Source of the DNA: Lineus longissimus
Lineage: Eukaryota; Nemertea; Pilidiophora; Heteronemertea; Lineidae
Reading direction: 5' to 3'
Assembly (NCBI RefSeq): GCF_910592395.1
Contig: NC_088311.1
Coordinates: 3,784,501-3,848,500, forward strand
Length of the DNA stretch: 64,000 nucleotides
Positions 1 through 13,800 of this stretch are shown one piece after another (the stretch's first letter is position 1; the number at the start of each line of letters is the position of its first letter). Below the pieces are notes generated by a model, which was not told the DNA's origin, did no database searches, and worked only from the letters and a program-made list of their open reading frames with translations. A program made the translations under genes and the position numbers.

Positions 1-1513
1 TAGCATTTAGCACGATGTGATAACTTGATTATTCACCTTTTTGGCCTAAGCCGAACTCCATTGTATATTGTTTAATAACGGTTGTACAAGACAAATGTGT
101 CAAACAGCATGCAGTCACTCGCGGGTGAAAGAATTTCGTGCCCACGCCCACCTGATGTATGACGTCACAGTCATCGCTGCCTGAAGATGGCAAACTACAA
201 GACTAGCACGTGTCATTGTTTACCTCATTATAATAACGGATTTTCATTGGTTCCTGGAGGAGGTTGACATACGCTCCCTTGCCCCATGTGATATGCACCA
301 CGGCGCGAGATAAAACGAGGTCCTCGTCCCTAAGATCCGTAAGCCAGGCAAAAAGAAGCTGGGTGCTGTTTGTCTAGTGCAATGGCACCCAGGGTGCTTA
401 TTGTCCAATCGATCTCGAACCTGGGTACCATTTGTCGGCACCCAGGACGACATCCACCCTTTCAGCTTCAGTGTGATGGGCAAAGTGAGAAGTTGGGTGT
501 ATGGTGCTTAATAGTTCAGAGCGTTGCCAATGGCATGAAAGGGAGTCCTTGTGAGGGGATCCATGTCTTCAGTTGATAATTCTTTCGAGGGATTTGCCAT
601 CTGTTGATAGAGGGAGGGGCCGGGCGGCTTGAGGGTTTGTGGGTCTCAGTTGACGTTGTAAAATTTGTTCGACAGTTCGTTTCAGTCTGGGGGCTTGGAT
701 GCTAAGAATATCTTCTTTTTTTTGGGGGGGGGGGGTTACAAACAATATCACACTAACGTTTTACTAAAATCAAATCACTGTTAATCAATCGAAAACATTC
801 TACAGCTGTATGTGCCTTTGTGCGCATGAAAATGACGCATACGGAATCCGTGTGCGCAACATTGCCGAATCGGCAATAACAGAATAATATCGAACATGCA
901 ATACGTCAAAACGTGAAGAAAGTCTCTACATATTTGGGAAGTCAGCTGTTAAAAGGTAAAGGTAACTCCACATTTGGGAAAACTCGACTTGACCTTGAAA
1001 ATTTTTCCACATCAACTTGGAAGTTAAAGGAACATTTACAAAAACAGATAAAAAGCACGGCACCCTCTCCGCTGTGGACAAACTTACGTACTAAGGAACG
1101 TGCTACGATTGAAAAAGCCTCTTTTGTCGAAAGAAGATGACAATTTTTTGATTCGTTGGACATATCAGAGTTCAGAGGTCGACACACCGGCTGCACAAGA
1201 ACACTAGAAAAGGAATTACCCCTTTCTGCACATCATGTGTAAAGGAATATAGCCTGAACGTCGGTCTAATTCTCTCCAACAGTTATTTGTCGTTCCCTAA
1301 AAGTTACTGTCTGCCTTGTAAGCCGCCGACTTGTTTTGAACACTCAGTCCAACATTGGAATCTGTCGTGCTCGTCATCTCTTCAGCTGGGTTTTCAAACC
1401 TTGTCGGCTTATTTTCGGGAACACGAACCCTTCAGAAGAGAAATATGTTATTTAGATTGTAGTAGGCCAACATTTCATCAATAAAACAAAGACATTTTAG
1501 GTAGACTGATACC
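1..1513. other. Left flank of gene A
   Basis: No gene is supported here apart from the alternative terminal exon of gene A at 569-701. There is a homopolymer T/G stretch near 715-736. Several short open frames occur on both strands, but none shows domain content or convincing splice sites. The region is probably 3' UTR and downstream flank of gene A. Confidence 0.3.
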
Positions 1514-1519
1514 TTTATT
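1514..1519 (-). terminator. Possible poly(A) signal of gene A
   Basis: AATAAA on the minus strand (TTTATT on plus), about 43 bases after the stop of the favoured terminal exon. It is the first canonical hexamer after that stop. Another, at about 1606, falls inside the favoured exon and would serve the shorter-tail alternative. Confidence 0.3.
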
Positions 1520-1561
1520 ATACATATCGACCGTGATTGCGGTCGTTGAAGGTTGATATAT

Positions 1562-1640
1562 TCAATATTCGTGTGAGAATGTCTTATTTGCAGTCTGACA
1601 TGGATGTTTATTCGGATTGGATCCAGCAATTGAGTGCAAC
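1562..1640 (-). CDS. Candidate terminal exon of gene A (short cytoplasmic tail)
   Basis: After the transmembrane exon the next exon must start in phase 2. A ggacag acceptor before 1640 opens a frame (R)LHSIAGSNPNKHPCQ... of 25 residues ending in TGA at 1562-1564. An AATAAA signal follows on the minus strand at 1514-1519. Two rivals also fit the phase: 1661-1691 (tail RQYKMYSVKV), and 569-701 (43 residues ending KSLERIIN), whose acceptor lies behind a long C/A tract. The true tail may also lie left of the window. I favour this one only for its compact poly(A) context. Confidence 0.3.
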
Positions 1641-1750
1641 CTGTCCAACAGTTCAGAGGTTCACACTTTCACGCTGTACATTTTATACTGCCTAAGGCTA
1701 TGTATAATTGTCAGACAATGCAACTCAATGTATATCACAAATGAAGTTAC

Positions 1751-1841
1751 CTTTTATAGTAAATGACTCCTGCCACCACCGCTAGGGCTATCAAAGCAAT
1801 AAGAAGCACGCCCACGACAACACCAGCTGTGCTGCCACGAT
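1751..1841 (-). other. Gene A transmembrane exon
   Basis: The exon encodes DRGSTAG and then a run of about 23 Val/Leu/Ile/Ala residues ending VIYYK before a split Arg codon and a gtaact donor. This is a single membrane-spanning helix followed by the basic stop-transfer residues of a type I protein. It enters in phase 1 and leaves in phase 2, exactly like the transmembrane exon of gene B at 17125-17221. Confidence 0.8.
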
Positions 1842-4800
1842 CTAACCCTATGATGAAGGAAATAATATTTTACCTTAACAACTCAACGTGATGTGGTGCT
1901 CTTCACCGCGACTATAATGCGCTACTTGAATATGTTATTGGTTTTGTAGGGGTAGCGGCAAGTGAACCAACTAATGTGGCCGAGATTTAATCTTATAGAG
2001 GGTGGACATTTTCCTGGCGGATTGGAATGGACCACCATATAAGGAATATGTTCAATGGATACTTCTTTCCTTTAATATTACAAGACGTATCTCATCGGCC
2101 ACAGTGATGTTTGTGGACGATAGTAGCCTAGAGAGCACCACCAGGCACTGTTCCAACTGACAGACACACTTTTGAACGACAAAGTCACCCATTAATTTTG
2201 TACTGCAACTGTACTCCGAACGCTCGGTGACTTATGTCTTGCTATGAAGCATACTTAACCTACCACTCGACCTGTTTGCACCCAGCTTAGCGCTCTCTAT
2301 TCGTTCCCACTCTTCTGGAATGAAATGTAATAACAGTGAGATTTTGAAACAATCATGGACACGACAACTTTTACATAGAATATTCTGAAATGTCAGACAA
2401 AGTGCGCAAGTCAGCAAGTGCGCCCATTTTTAGGGTTGGCTGAAATTGTTCGGAATCGTCAGAACCTACCGACATGACCATACGTTTGAAAGCTCTCGTT
2501 TATGACGGTGCGGATATCGGTATTCAGCTTTACAACAGAGTTTGATGTCAGATACCTCGTAATAGAGCACACGGCAAAATAGTTCTCATGATCTCCAAAA
2601 CCAAACCCACTCACCTTCCGTGATGCACTCCGAGATATTCCGACTCCATCTCCCATTAGCCTCACATTCAAGTATGACGAAGTTGTCTTTCTTCCCCGTG
2701 CTGAAGATGAAGCCAGCCTTGCAATGAAACTCAGCCTCGTCGCCGTAGGTATTGCCGTCAGAGCGTACTTTGATGGCATTTGGGATGTTATCAATGTTGG
2801 GGCAAAGTGCCGCTGGGAAACATAAATTGAGTTTTATCAAATTATCGAAGAGACCAGAATAAATTGGCTCCAAAGCGGGCTCAGTAGCTAGTTGCACTCT
2901 CTTGAGCTTTTGCAAAACCTTACAGTCATTTTCGGCTATCACAAATCTGGTCCTCTTTTAAGAAGTGCATTAAAATGCATTTCTTAATGGTCGGCAGTTT
3001 TGATTTGACAATTCACAGAAGTTGAACCCTACACTTGCCATCGCAAATCCCAGAATTCTTTATTAGAATTAGAATAAATAGCATGTTGTGTAAGCGAGGC
3101 CCATTTCCCCCGGATACTCACGATATTCGCATGATGGTCGATTAGCGTTCCAACTCCCGTCACCTTTACAAGTCAGTGTCTTCTCTATCTGCGTTCTCGC
3201 CTCGTCCAAGAAGTAACCGTTATTGCATTGATAGGTGTTGTTGTCCCCTGGGTGGTTCCCGGTCACGTTTACCAGTAACCCATGTGTGACGTCACGGGCG
3301 TGGGTCGGACATACTGGAACTGCAGTCAATGATACGTTGATAATTGAAAGAAAACCGACTATTCCTTTTCAATACATAACGACAAAGATCAAGATCAAGT
3401 GTCCTGAGACGACATAATCACAAGAGGGTTACGTTGCTAATGCACTCTCCCCAACATTTCGATTGACCAGGGCTACCGAAATTGCGCACATCGTCGTTGA
3501 TAATGAAGGTACATGTAATGGTGGAAAGACATTCTTAATGGTAATACCACAGGACGTATAGCGAGACCTTCTTGCCATTTAACGACCAAAATCTGCCTTA
3601 AAACACGCTTCTTGGGAAGGTGGCCCCGCGTTCCACCACCGATGTCTGTGACAGGAATCTAACAGATAAAATTCAGATTACCCCGAGGCTGTCTTCGCGT
3701 TGTTTTATTTATGAACTGGGACAGACTACTTACTATTACTGGTACAGAAAGTAATTTCTTTACTCCATTTTCCATCCGCCTCACATTCTATCTGGATCTT
3801 GCTCACCATTGTGCCGTCTTCAAAGTGCATGAAGAAGCCATTATGGCAGGTGAAGATAGCTTGGTCACCGAGGGAATGACCGTCGTACCGGGTGCTTTGG
3901 GCCATGTGGACATTCTGAAGGTCCGGACATAAAATAGCTGGACATAAAAGGGAGCACCTGATAAATATGGCAAGCATCACGTTTTCAGGTTTTATAATCC
4001 GTGATATAGATTGGTTCGGGGAACCGGTATTGATAACGCTTCAGACCTTGGACTACAGACCAATTCACTGTATTAATCCAGGTGTTTTTCAATCCTCAAA
4101 TGTTTCAGTGGAAAAAATACAAGTATTTGTGGAGGGACGCCACCAATAATTGAAGACAAAGATGAAAATTGACACTCACGGTATCTGCATGTTGGTCGCT
4201 CTATCCCGTCCCAACTGCCGTCTCCCCTGCATGTCAGCGTGTATTCTGTCTGCGTTCTCAAACCGTCAAAGAAGAATCCCATATTACACCGATAGGTGGT
4301 GATATCCTTAGGCTTATTTCCGGTAACGTCATAAATGAACCCTTGTTCGATGGAGTGAGACAGGATTGGGCACTTTGGAGCTGAAACCCGAACAAATATC
4401 ACGTCATCCTAAGCAGGATAGTGCATTATAATAATCACACTTTCATAGCTGAGATGCTCGGACTTAAATCAGGTCACGTTTACTATATGTGTATCAGTCA
4501 TAGTTTCAGAATACGGCCACAAGCAGGGAAATCAGGCGAAGAAAGTGTCGAAGTACTTCTCGTAGAATGAAGCTATATAGATTCACCCGGCCACTTCTGA
4601 AAGTTGCGCTGGAGTTTAATCCCTACCTGCTAATGATACACAGACATAAGTATATCTGTTATTGTAAGGCATGTTAGGGAATGAAGAATTAAATGATATG
4701 CTGGATAGTAAGTAATCAAACAACGGTCTCTTCTCAATTGGTATTTGGCTCAAAAGGAAGTGAACTTCCTGAATTATAACGAACCACTCACCATCTACTC

Positions 4801-7800
4801 TGCATATTGATAGTTCCCTGCTCCACTTTCCATCCGCGTTGCATTCTATGTCCACAACACTTGAGTTCGTTCCGTCTACGAAAAACATTGCTTGTCCCTT
4901 TGGGCAGCTGAAGGTCGCTTTGTCGCCCAGGGAATGACCCTCATAACGTGTACGGTTGAGCCACTGGACATTGGTGAGATCATTACACTCGATGGCTGAG
5001 AAAGGAGTACAGTATTGCTGAATTATTTATTACCTTTCAAATTTAAGTTTTTAGGAAAGCCTTTTTGGCGAATGCTGTAGGTTTTTGAAATTGGGGTTGC
5101 TGAAAATGTTTGGGTTATTGTCAAATAGTCATTTATTTATGTCTATGTTTATGTTGCGTAGCGCCTCCTAGCGGATCTATCTTGCTGTTTCGTACATGTA
5201 CATCACCACCAGGGTATACTTACGATATGCGCAAGAAGGCATTGGTCCATCCCAACTCTCATCGCCTTTACACGTCAACGTCTTTTCCGTCTGTTTCCTC
5301 TCTTGGTCGAAGAAGAATCCCATGTTACACCGATAGGTGGTAGTGTCGCCAGGGTGGTTTCCGGTCAAGTCCACGATGAACCCGTTTGTGGTCGTATGTG
5401 AGAGGATAACACATTCTGGTACTGCAAACGAGATAAATAGTACGCTAAAATAAATAGGAACGATTTGAAAATACTCAATCAACATCGTCAATGTGACCGT
5501 AATGTTTTTTGTGTGACTTCTACAGATTGTCGACGACAGAGATGTAGGTCACCCAGCGAATCTGAAGTAAAGTTATCATTCTATTATGTTGTTTTCACCG
5601 GCGTTGGTACTGCGTGGTGCAGGCGAGGGCCCTTTGCGGTGGATTGCATACTCTATTTGATATAATCTGAGACGGAATCAAACTGGAAGGTCAGTGTATT
5701 ATCGGTTATGCGCAATCATTTCAGTGTTAAAAAGCACAACATTTGCATGACTCGTGGTAGTCAGACGTTTCGGCCATCAATCTGCAGTCCTCTTTGTGTG
5801 TCAGCGTTTGTTGTGTGCCACTGCGGTTGGTCACTAATTTATGTTATTAGTCCAGGGACCCGGCGTCTTCGGGAAGCAGTGGGACTGAAGTTCATTACAA
5901 GCGTCATTTCCATTGGTTTTTACAAGCCTACCGTCTGCCCTGCAGTCAGCTACGTCCCTACTCCACTTCCCATCAGATTCACATTCAATTTCAACCACAT
6001 CCTTCTTAATACCATCAGTGAAGTGCATCATGGTCCCGTTGTTGCAGTTGTAGGTTGCCCGATCACCGAGAGAGTGGCCGTCATAGCGCGTGCGGTTCGC
6101 CGACTTTACAGCAAGGAGCTCTGGACAGCTGATGGCTGCAAATAAAATATTTCAACCGTCACCAATTTCTTTTAAAAAGAGCACCGGCAAAAGGATTCGG
6201 GGCTTCTAGTTGGTCAATACGATCGGACGACTCAAAATAAAACACTTGAAGAAAGTTGTGAATTGGTTTTGTGTGGATAATAATGCTAATAAACGAAAAT
6301 CGAAACGAAGAATGGTATTTCGCGGATGGCATTTCGATCGGTCACACCAACGCTTATATGAACAGGTAACTCATTATGCCTGTAGTTATACTCCTACTTG
6401 CATGCTGCACGTTTAATTACTCACGATATTTGCATGACGGTATCATACTGCTCCAACTGCCATTGCCATTACAAACCAACGTCTTCTCTGTGAGCGTTCT
6501 CTCCTCGTTGTAGAAGAAGCCATGGTCACATTTGAAGGTCATGTTCGCTCCAGGGTGATTCCCAGTGCCCTCGTAGAGAATTCCGTTGAAAGTTGTGCCT
6601 GACAGCCTCGGCACGTCACATAATGGAACTACATATTAAAAGAAGAGGATAAGCGACGTATATGAACATGTTCCTCGTGACTTAATTCAGAAACCCAGGA
6701 AAAAAAACAGGATTTTATTTCATTCTCTCACAATTCTCTCAAATTCTCTTGCAATAATCAGCAGCGACTGTTGATAACAAGGATTTTATTCAAAACTCAG
6801 TAAAGGAGAAGTTTCGATTTAACCACGTGTGTTACCTATAACACATGCCTAAATCATCAGTTATCTTTGCTCATACAAGGCATAATTGGTATGCTGACAG
6901 CAGAGCTCTGTGCTGCTTGCCTCTTATTTTAAGATGAGTGCACCACACTCTTACACCCTTACATTATTTTCTTACCTACTGGGCTGCATGCGGATATCTC
7001 TCGGCTCCACTTTCCATCGGCTCCACAGTGGATATTGACAACACTCGAGTTCGTGCCGTCAGCAAAGAACATGAAGAAGCCGTCATAGCACGTGAAGGTG
7101 GTCTGGTTTCCAAGGTAGCGGCCGTCATAGCGTGTCCGGTGTGCTGAGAGGAAGGCGGGGAGTTCGGGACAAATGGCAGCTGAAAAAAATTATGAAAAGG
7201 TGTTTTATGTCTGTGACAGGCTCGCTAGCATCTCAGTGAGGATTGTTACTAGAGGGGTTGATCATCATTCATGCAGTACAAAGTACATAACAGTTCATCA
7301 GTCATGCCGTCTACACGACAAGAAAAATGACGTGCTGGCAATTGACCCAACTAAATAAATATTGTAAGGGAGTAACGGGAGGGGAACATGTATGGAGAAT
7401 GATGACACTTTTACAACCATCAGCTGTGTTCTTTGTGCAGCGAAAAATAGAAAGGGAAACTTGTATGGAGAAGCGGGTTCTGATATCCTTCTCACGTTGC
7501 TCCATTAACTTGAACATGCAGGTTACGCCCAGCGGGGATTAATTGTGGCAGCACACCCCCGTAAGATTTCTTGATATTTTGATAGGGACTGTGATCAGTG
7601 ATGAGAACGCTGAAGAATTAAGCAGTGTTTTTGGAAGATTAGTATCTCACCGTATATGCATGATGGTGTTGGAGCATTCCATGTCGAAGCTCCTGTGCAG
7701 GTTAACACTTTCTCTGTCTGAGTCCTCTTCTCATCGAAGAAGAATCCCGGGACACACTGATAGGTGGCGGTATCTCCGGGGCTATTTCCTGTGAGATCTT

Positions 7801-10800
7801 TCGTAAATCCATTAGTGATTAGACCGGAAAGCTTCGGGATGGGACATTTCGGAACTGTATTAAATATGAAAAGGCTCTTTAATACATGGTGCCTGTAATG
7901 GCTGCAACTGTAAAGGCGGCTACGGACATGGTAAGTGCTTTAATCGTTGTGTCCTTTCGAGAAGAAAACTCCCATTGACGTCGACGAATTACCTCTTAGC
8001 GATTGAGTGGAGCGGATCTTTTGGAGGTGGGCTCGCTTATTCATTTGTGGACTGAATCAGCACCTCGCATTCTCACCTTATCTGGTATATGTTATAATAC
8101 TTACTATCTTGGTTGCACATCGTGATCTCACGACTCCATGTCCCATCTGACCGACATTCAGTTTCGACCACACTCGCATTGGTCCCGTCAACGAAGTACA
8201 TCTCAAAGCCATGAAGGCAATTATAGGTTGCCCTGTCCCCGAGGGAATGACCGTCGTAACGGGAGCGGTTTACAAAGTGCCAAAATGGAAAATTGACCGG
8301 ATCTTGTAGGTCGGGGCAAATAGCAGCTGAAATTCAATTTTGCCAATATGACTGTTTTATTTTGCAGGCTATTGTGCCAGTAACTGAAAGCAATTAGACA
8401 TGATTCCTTGCAGGAATAATTTGCCTTGCAAGAGTAAAGGTAGGGGAGTGTAATGGAGAAAGATGATCTCCAAAAAAATCTTCTACTATGTCTGGATTTA
8501 TACAAGCAATACTGTGTAATGATTTATTCGATTCACTGATATAAGAAATACCACAAACTGAGCTGCTGATAAATCGGCGATGGGCCGCCCTTTATGTTTA
8601 TTACTTAGTAATCAGTTACATACCGTAGTTGCATTCTGGGAGCGAGCCGTTCCACGTCCCGTCAATTTGGCACATGACTGACAGCTCCGTGATCGTCCTG
8701 CTCTCGTCACCAAAGAAACCATCAATACACCGATAGGTGGCGTTGTCTCGTGGGTTGTGTCCGGTCTGGTCAAAAATAAAGGCATTCTTCGCCTGGTGGG
8801 AAAGTTGGGGACAGGAAACAGCTGGGGGAAAATAAAGTTTGATTCGATAGAGATTGTAAAACATTGAGAGAATGTCTCAATACACATCTTGATCTGGATG
8901 GTTTTTGATGATCTATACCATAGATATTATCGCAATCGTCACATTCATTCGACTGAATCTCACAGACGACACAAATTCCTTCCTATGTGTCTTAATCAAG
9001 CGTCACACTTCGCAGCATATCCATGACGGACATGATAATGATGTCGCAGTCCGGTGACTGGTATAATATAAGACTATTGGAATTGAGACTTTTCTTTACT
9101 GATAAAACATACCACCATCAGTAATGAGTCTTACATAATTGTTATCACAAGGCAGGGACATAGTCTGCATGCTCTATGAGAAAGTAACTAGTAGTCGCCG
9201 CACCATTCAGCGCTGCCAGAAGCTGAGGTCAATTTGTGCGAGTAAAAAATGAGGCGAAGATGTTTGAAAAAGTGTATTCGGGTGTTGATCCCATTCTTTG
9301 TCCAGAGAGTAACTGAATGGTACTATGTATGGAGAAGGACGGCACTTGTTATGGCCAAGGATTTTGGCGAAGAACCATTTAAAGTGGAGCGGTGTGTTTA
9401 AAAGGGAGCTTGCTATGAAAAACTGTAATCACCATAATCACAAGCTGGGACTCCTTCCGTCCAAGTTCCATCCGGTTCACATTCCAACTGCGTCGAGTTG
9501 ACGGTGAGTCCCGCATCGAGGAAGAAGCCATACCTGCATTGGTAGACTGCAGTATCCTCCAGTGAATTGCCGGTGTATTTTATTCTTATGCCATTCTCGA
9601 TATGATCATCGGGAAGTGATCTACATGTAGCATCTGCAAAGCAATGAAGGGTTTGGCTGTACCACATCTTGTTACGTTTGCAGTTGGAACGTAGGTCTAA
9701 GGTAATAAGCAAACAAACAAAATGTTGAACCAAATGTGCCCTTCGTCGCTTCTTCACCCTGACGGAGGTGACAAGAATCGATGGTGAAAACAAATGAACG
9801 GGTGTCATAACTGTACGAGGCGCCTACTTACTGTATTGGCAGCTTAGCTCCTTTTTATTCCACACACCATCCGTACCACATGTTATATTCATCTCGTTCT
9901 TCGTCCGGGCGACATCAAAGTAGAACCCGTAGGTGCAACGATAGCTGGCATTGAAACCAGAAGTGCCAGTCAGGAAACCATGGAGGATTTTATTAGAAGG
10001 AGTTGTACAATTCACAACTGAAAAGAGCATCAGTCACCAGTGACCTTTAAAAAATAAGTAAAACAATGAAACTGCTTTCGACAACGATCTCTTCAGTCAG
10101 GGGTCTGTTTCAGAAAAAAACCCTCTCCAAGCAATGTTCTTATTCACAAAGTTGTAGCTCAAACGAAACTGGGTAAAATGTACGTCATATCAACAGTGTT
10201 CTTAAACTAAACACTGGTGGAAGCTTGGAAAAGCTATTTCAATACGATTTTTCTGAGCTAGAAGCCGTAATTTAAAAAAGGTTTTACTTGAAATGCATGT
10301 GTCATTCCCTCCCATCCTCGTCCACGTGTTATCAGCGTTACATTTGTACTCCAGAGGCGCATGGGATCCAGAGGCCAACCTGAACCCCTCCTTGCATACA
10401 ACGTGGACGATGTAGTCTGTGTCTCTGGATTCCAGGCCCTTTGGGGTTATCATCGTGTCTGAAGGTAGACCAGAGGTGGGGCAACCAACGGCTAAAACAG
10501 AGAAAGAAACATTAGGATACCGGGCCCTTAGGACAAAAATCATGAACTCGAGTTTTATGCTAGGCGCTGAGAAATTATGTGTTTTTAAATAGCTTTGAAG
10601 CTACACTTCCTTAAAGTTGGGATGCAAACAATATCTGAGGCTAAAGAGACGGTGCATACTTTATTTACAATCCAATCGCCAAAGATGATGTGTCGCCAAA
10701 CTTAATCTTTCAGAAGTGTCCTTTCTATAGTAATTGGGTTTAGCTCTTAGGGAAGGAAACGAATAAACTCGGTCAGGTCGTGGAAGAGTTTTATTTCCAA

Positions 10801-13800
10801 CCCATGTTTCATGTCTCTCTCACCTTTGTAGGCTATTATAAACTTCTTCAAAGGGTCCCATGGATAGCTCCTAGCGAAAATCTCAGCACCATTGGTCTGA
10901 GAATCATACTCGGTCTTCATCAAAGATTCTGTCGGTTGATCCCAAGGAACGCAGAGAGGTATCCGGCCAAAGTGGAACATGTCAAGCATGAGAGTAGAGT
11001 TGTTACAACGGTACTCTCTCTCCTTGATTTCAAATCGGATCTTCTGACCAGGCTCCACCTTGATGGTCCAGGTATGGTCTTCTCGCAAAGTCAGTGGGTT
11101 GGGGTAGCCTGGACTTCTTATTTCGGCAAACCGCGCTGTCAGGAATTGGTGCACGATAACTGTGGAAAAAATAAGAACATCGACGTAAGAAGCAAATGAT
11201 TAAACAATGGAACGAATCGTAATAAAGATATGGATGGGCCATGCCACTGACCAGAAATAGGAGAGAATCACTGAGCATTCTGTATTTGAGATATCCGCCT
11301 TGGCTGAGATCTTAGAGAATAAATTGTGCATGAGTGACCAAGGTATAAAGGAGAATATGCTTCAAACTGCAGTGATGCACGCTGCAGTATGTATGGTAGA
11401 TAGTAGAAGACGATGTCACTACGTAGGCTACTTTAACCACCAAGGTCAGGCAATATTCAGAATATATATCTCTACTTGAACTGATCTCTAAAATCGGATT
11501 CTAAAGAAAAGGAGAAAAAAGAAGACGATGAAGAAAAACAAGTAGATGATAATAATAAGAAGGCTGATAACATACGTATCCGGATAAAACTCCGTAGAAA
11601 GAGGATGAATTTTGTGTACATTTCTACCCGTGTACATGTACATGTACTTATAAGAATCCGTGATAATTCCCTGATCTCAATCTCCCTATTATCGATGGTG
11701 ATGATGCCCAAGCGAAGAAAAAGAACAAACATAAGATTCACATTTGTACCTGGTTTAATGCAAAGTTCATGTGTCCCCACCCTCGTCCACCTGTTGTCAT
11801 CACCACATTTCCACTCAAACGGATCGTTGGAACCATACTGCGGCTCCATTCCAGCCGGACACTTCAGTCGAACGACGTACCCCGGGTCGTAGACCGTGGC
11901 TTCGTTTTCAAATATTCCCGGGGGAAGATCTAGCTTCTCACAACCAACAGCTGTAAAAGAAGGAGAAGAGCGTCGGACTCTATACTGTGCCATGGGGAAA
12001 CCACGGCATTCCTTGCTTCACTGATGGACAGAGAATTGAAGCGATTTGTTTTATTTGATATATTTCCGGTGTGCATAAGCTGCCTTTTAGTGGCCGTTTC
12101 TAGGATTTCATATCCATCTGTTGGACGTTTTCGGGAAATTAAAGGGCACAGGTCGCCCCACGTCTGAAAATGTATGGACGAGTTAATCAACCTTCTAGAC
12201 TGTTTCTTACCTTTATATGTGATATAAAATCCTTTCATCGGGTCGCTTGAATGCTTTTTACAGTAGACAGACGCCTTGTTAGCCACAGAGTTAAATTCAT
12301 TAGGATTTAATGGCTTATTCATCCATTTGTGGCATAGATTCATCGGTTTACCGTCGTACAGATCAAGGGTGAAGTTGGCCACATTACAGCGGAGGTCTCT
12401 TTCCTTGACCACGAGGTGGATCCTCTGGCCAGGTTCTACCATCACGAGCCAGGTGCAGCCATCAATTGAGTCCGTCAATGGGGTCGGGTAGCCCGGACTT
12501 TTGATTTCACCGGAAGGTCCAGTCAGGTCATAGATGCATCTCTCTGTATTGGATATGAATGGAGAACTAAGCAATAGTTTAGATAACCAGAAACTGGCTT
12601 CCTTACGAACAGCATGTTATTTGGCGAATATTAGTTCTCTAAATTCTACTTCTTACAAAGGCTTTTTTCAGCTGATGTTTGGAGCAGCGTATTGACTAAA
12701 CTCGGTATATCCCGCAGAGTTATTTTTTATCCTGCTTCCCCTTGAAAACGATGATGAAGGTCACCGCTTTTGACTGTATAGCGGCATGCGAAGATCTCAT
12801 CGAAATGGCCAACATGCGCGAAGACAAACGTGTTTACAGCGGGCAACTAACGACACCTACTTGGCATGCATTTTTCCTTCGATCCAACCACCTTCCACGT
12901 GTTATCCTCATTGCATCTGTATTCCAACGAATTACTTCTAGATGGTAGTTCTTGACCTTCTTTGCAGACTAGACGGGCTAGATAGCCATGGTCGTACACG
13001 TCAACTGCATTGTCCACTATCATGCCTGAAGGCAGGTCAGCTTCGGGGCAACCAACAGCTACAATGAAGAGGGTAGAAAGGGTAAAATATTCTCTTGCCT
13101 GGCTCAACTTCGATGTTCCAGGAGCAGCCAAGTGGCCCCTCATTCCAATTGGGAATCCAGGACTCTTTATGTCACCGGATGGAGCAGTCAACTTTAATAT
13201 ACTGGTCCCATTTAATTTCCCGTGGGTAGAAGCATGTTGTTCATTGGTAAGTACTCACCTAGATATGTTATCCAAAACCCCTTCTGCGACGCCCTATCGT
13301 AAGGTTTTCTTGCCGTCACCAAGGCTGTACTAGAATGCGATTCATATACACTCTTTGCCAATGGTTTGAGGGTCCCAGAGTGGCAGAGTTCGATTGGGGT
13401 GTCGGGCCTCATCCACGGCTCCAGATCAATGGCGAGGCTGGCTTTGATAGCGCAGGAGTACTCTCTTTCCTTCACCTCGAGATGGATCCTCTGACCGTGT
13501 TTCACTTCGATGTCCCACCTACAGTGAAGTGGCCCCCTCATTCCAACTGGGAATCCCGGGCTTTTTATATCGCCGGAAGGTAGAGTCAAGTGATAGTCAC
13601 ACCTTCCTGCGTAGAATAGATGAACGGCAGTATAAACCTAGCGCAAATGCTCACAGAATACAGGCAATAAAAGGTGAAAATTGCTCCACTATTGTGCGGA
13701 AGGGAACGAGGTGACATGCTACTGAGCTTGTTATGTAGACGATGATTGCAATTCATGACATGCTACTGAGGTTGCTATGTTGACGATGTGAGACAATTAG

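Noticed and set aside
723-736. T/G homopolymer junction (and similar G or C runs near 24817 and 32420)
   Set aside because: Simple low-complexity sequence. It could matter only as a possible assembly-error site or as the pyrimidine tract of the weak 701 acceptor.
2615-10017. Regularly spaced repeats that might suggest a CRISPR-like or satellite array
   Set aside because: The repeats are coding sushi exons with GT-AG borders, and the units are about 1.1 kb and diverged.
13010-13333. Plus-strand open frames opposite the gene A CUB/sushi exons
   Set aside because: They are shadows of the minus-strand coding exons, which have domain motifs and matching splice phases.
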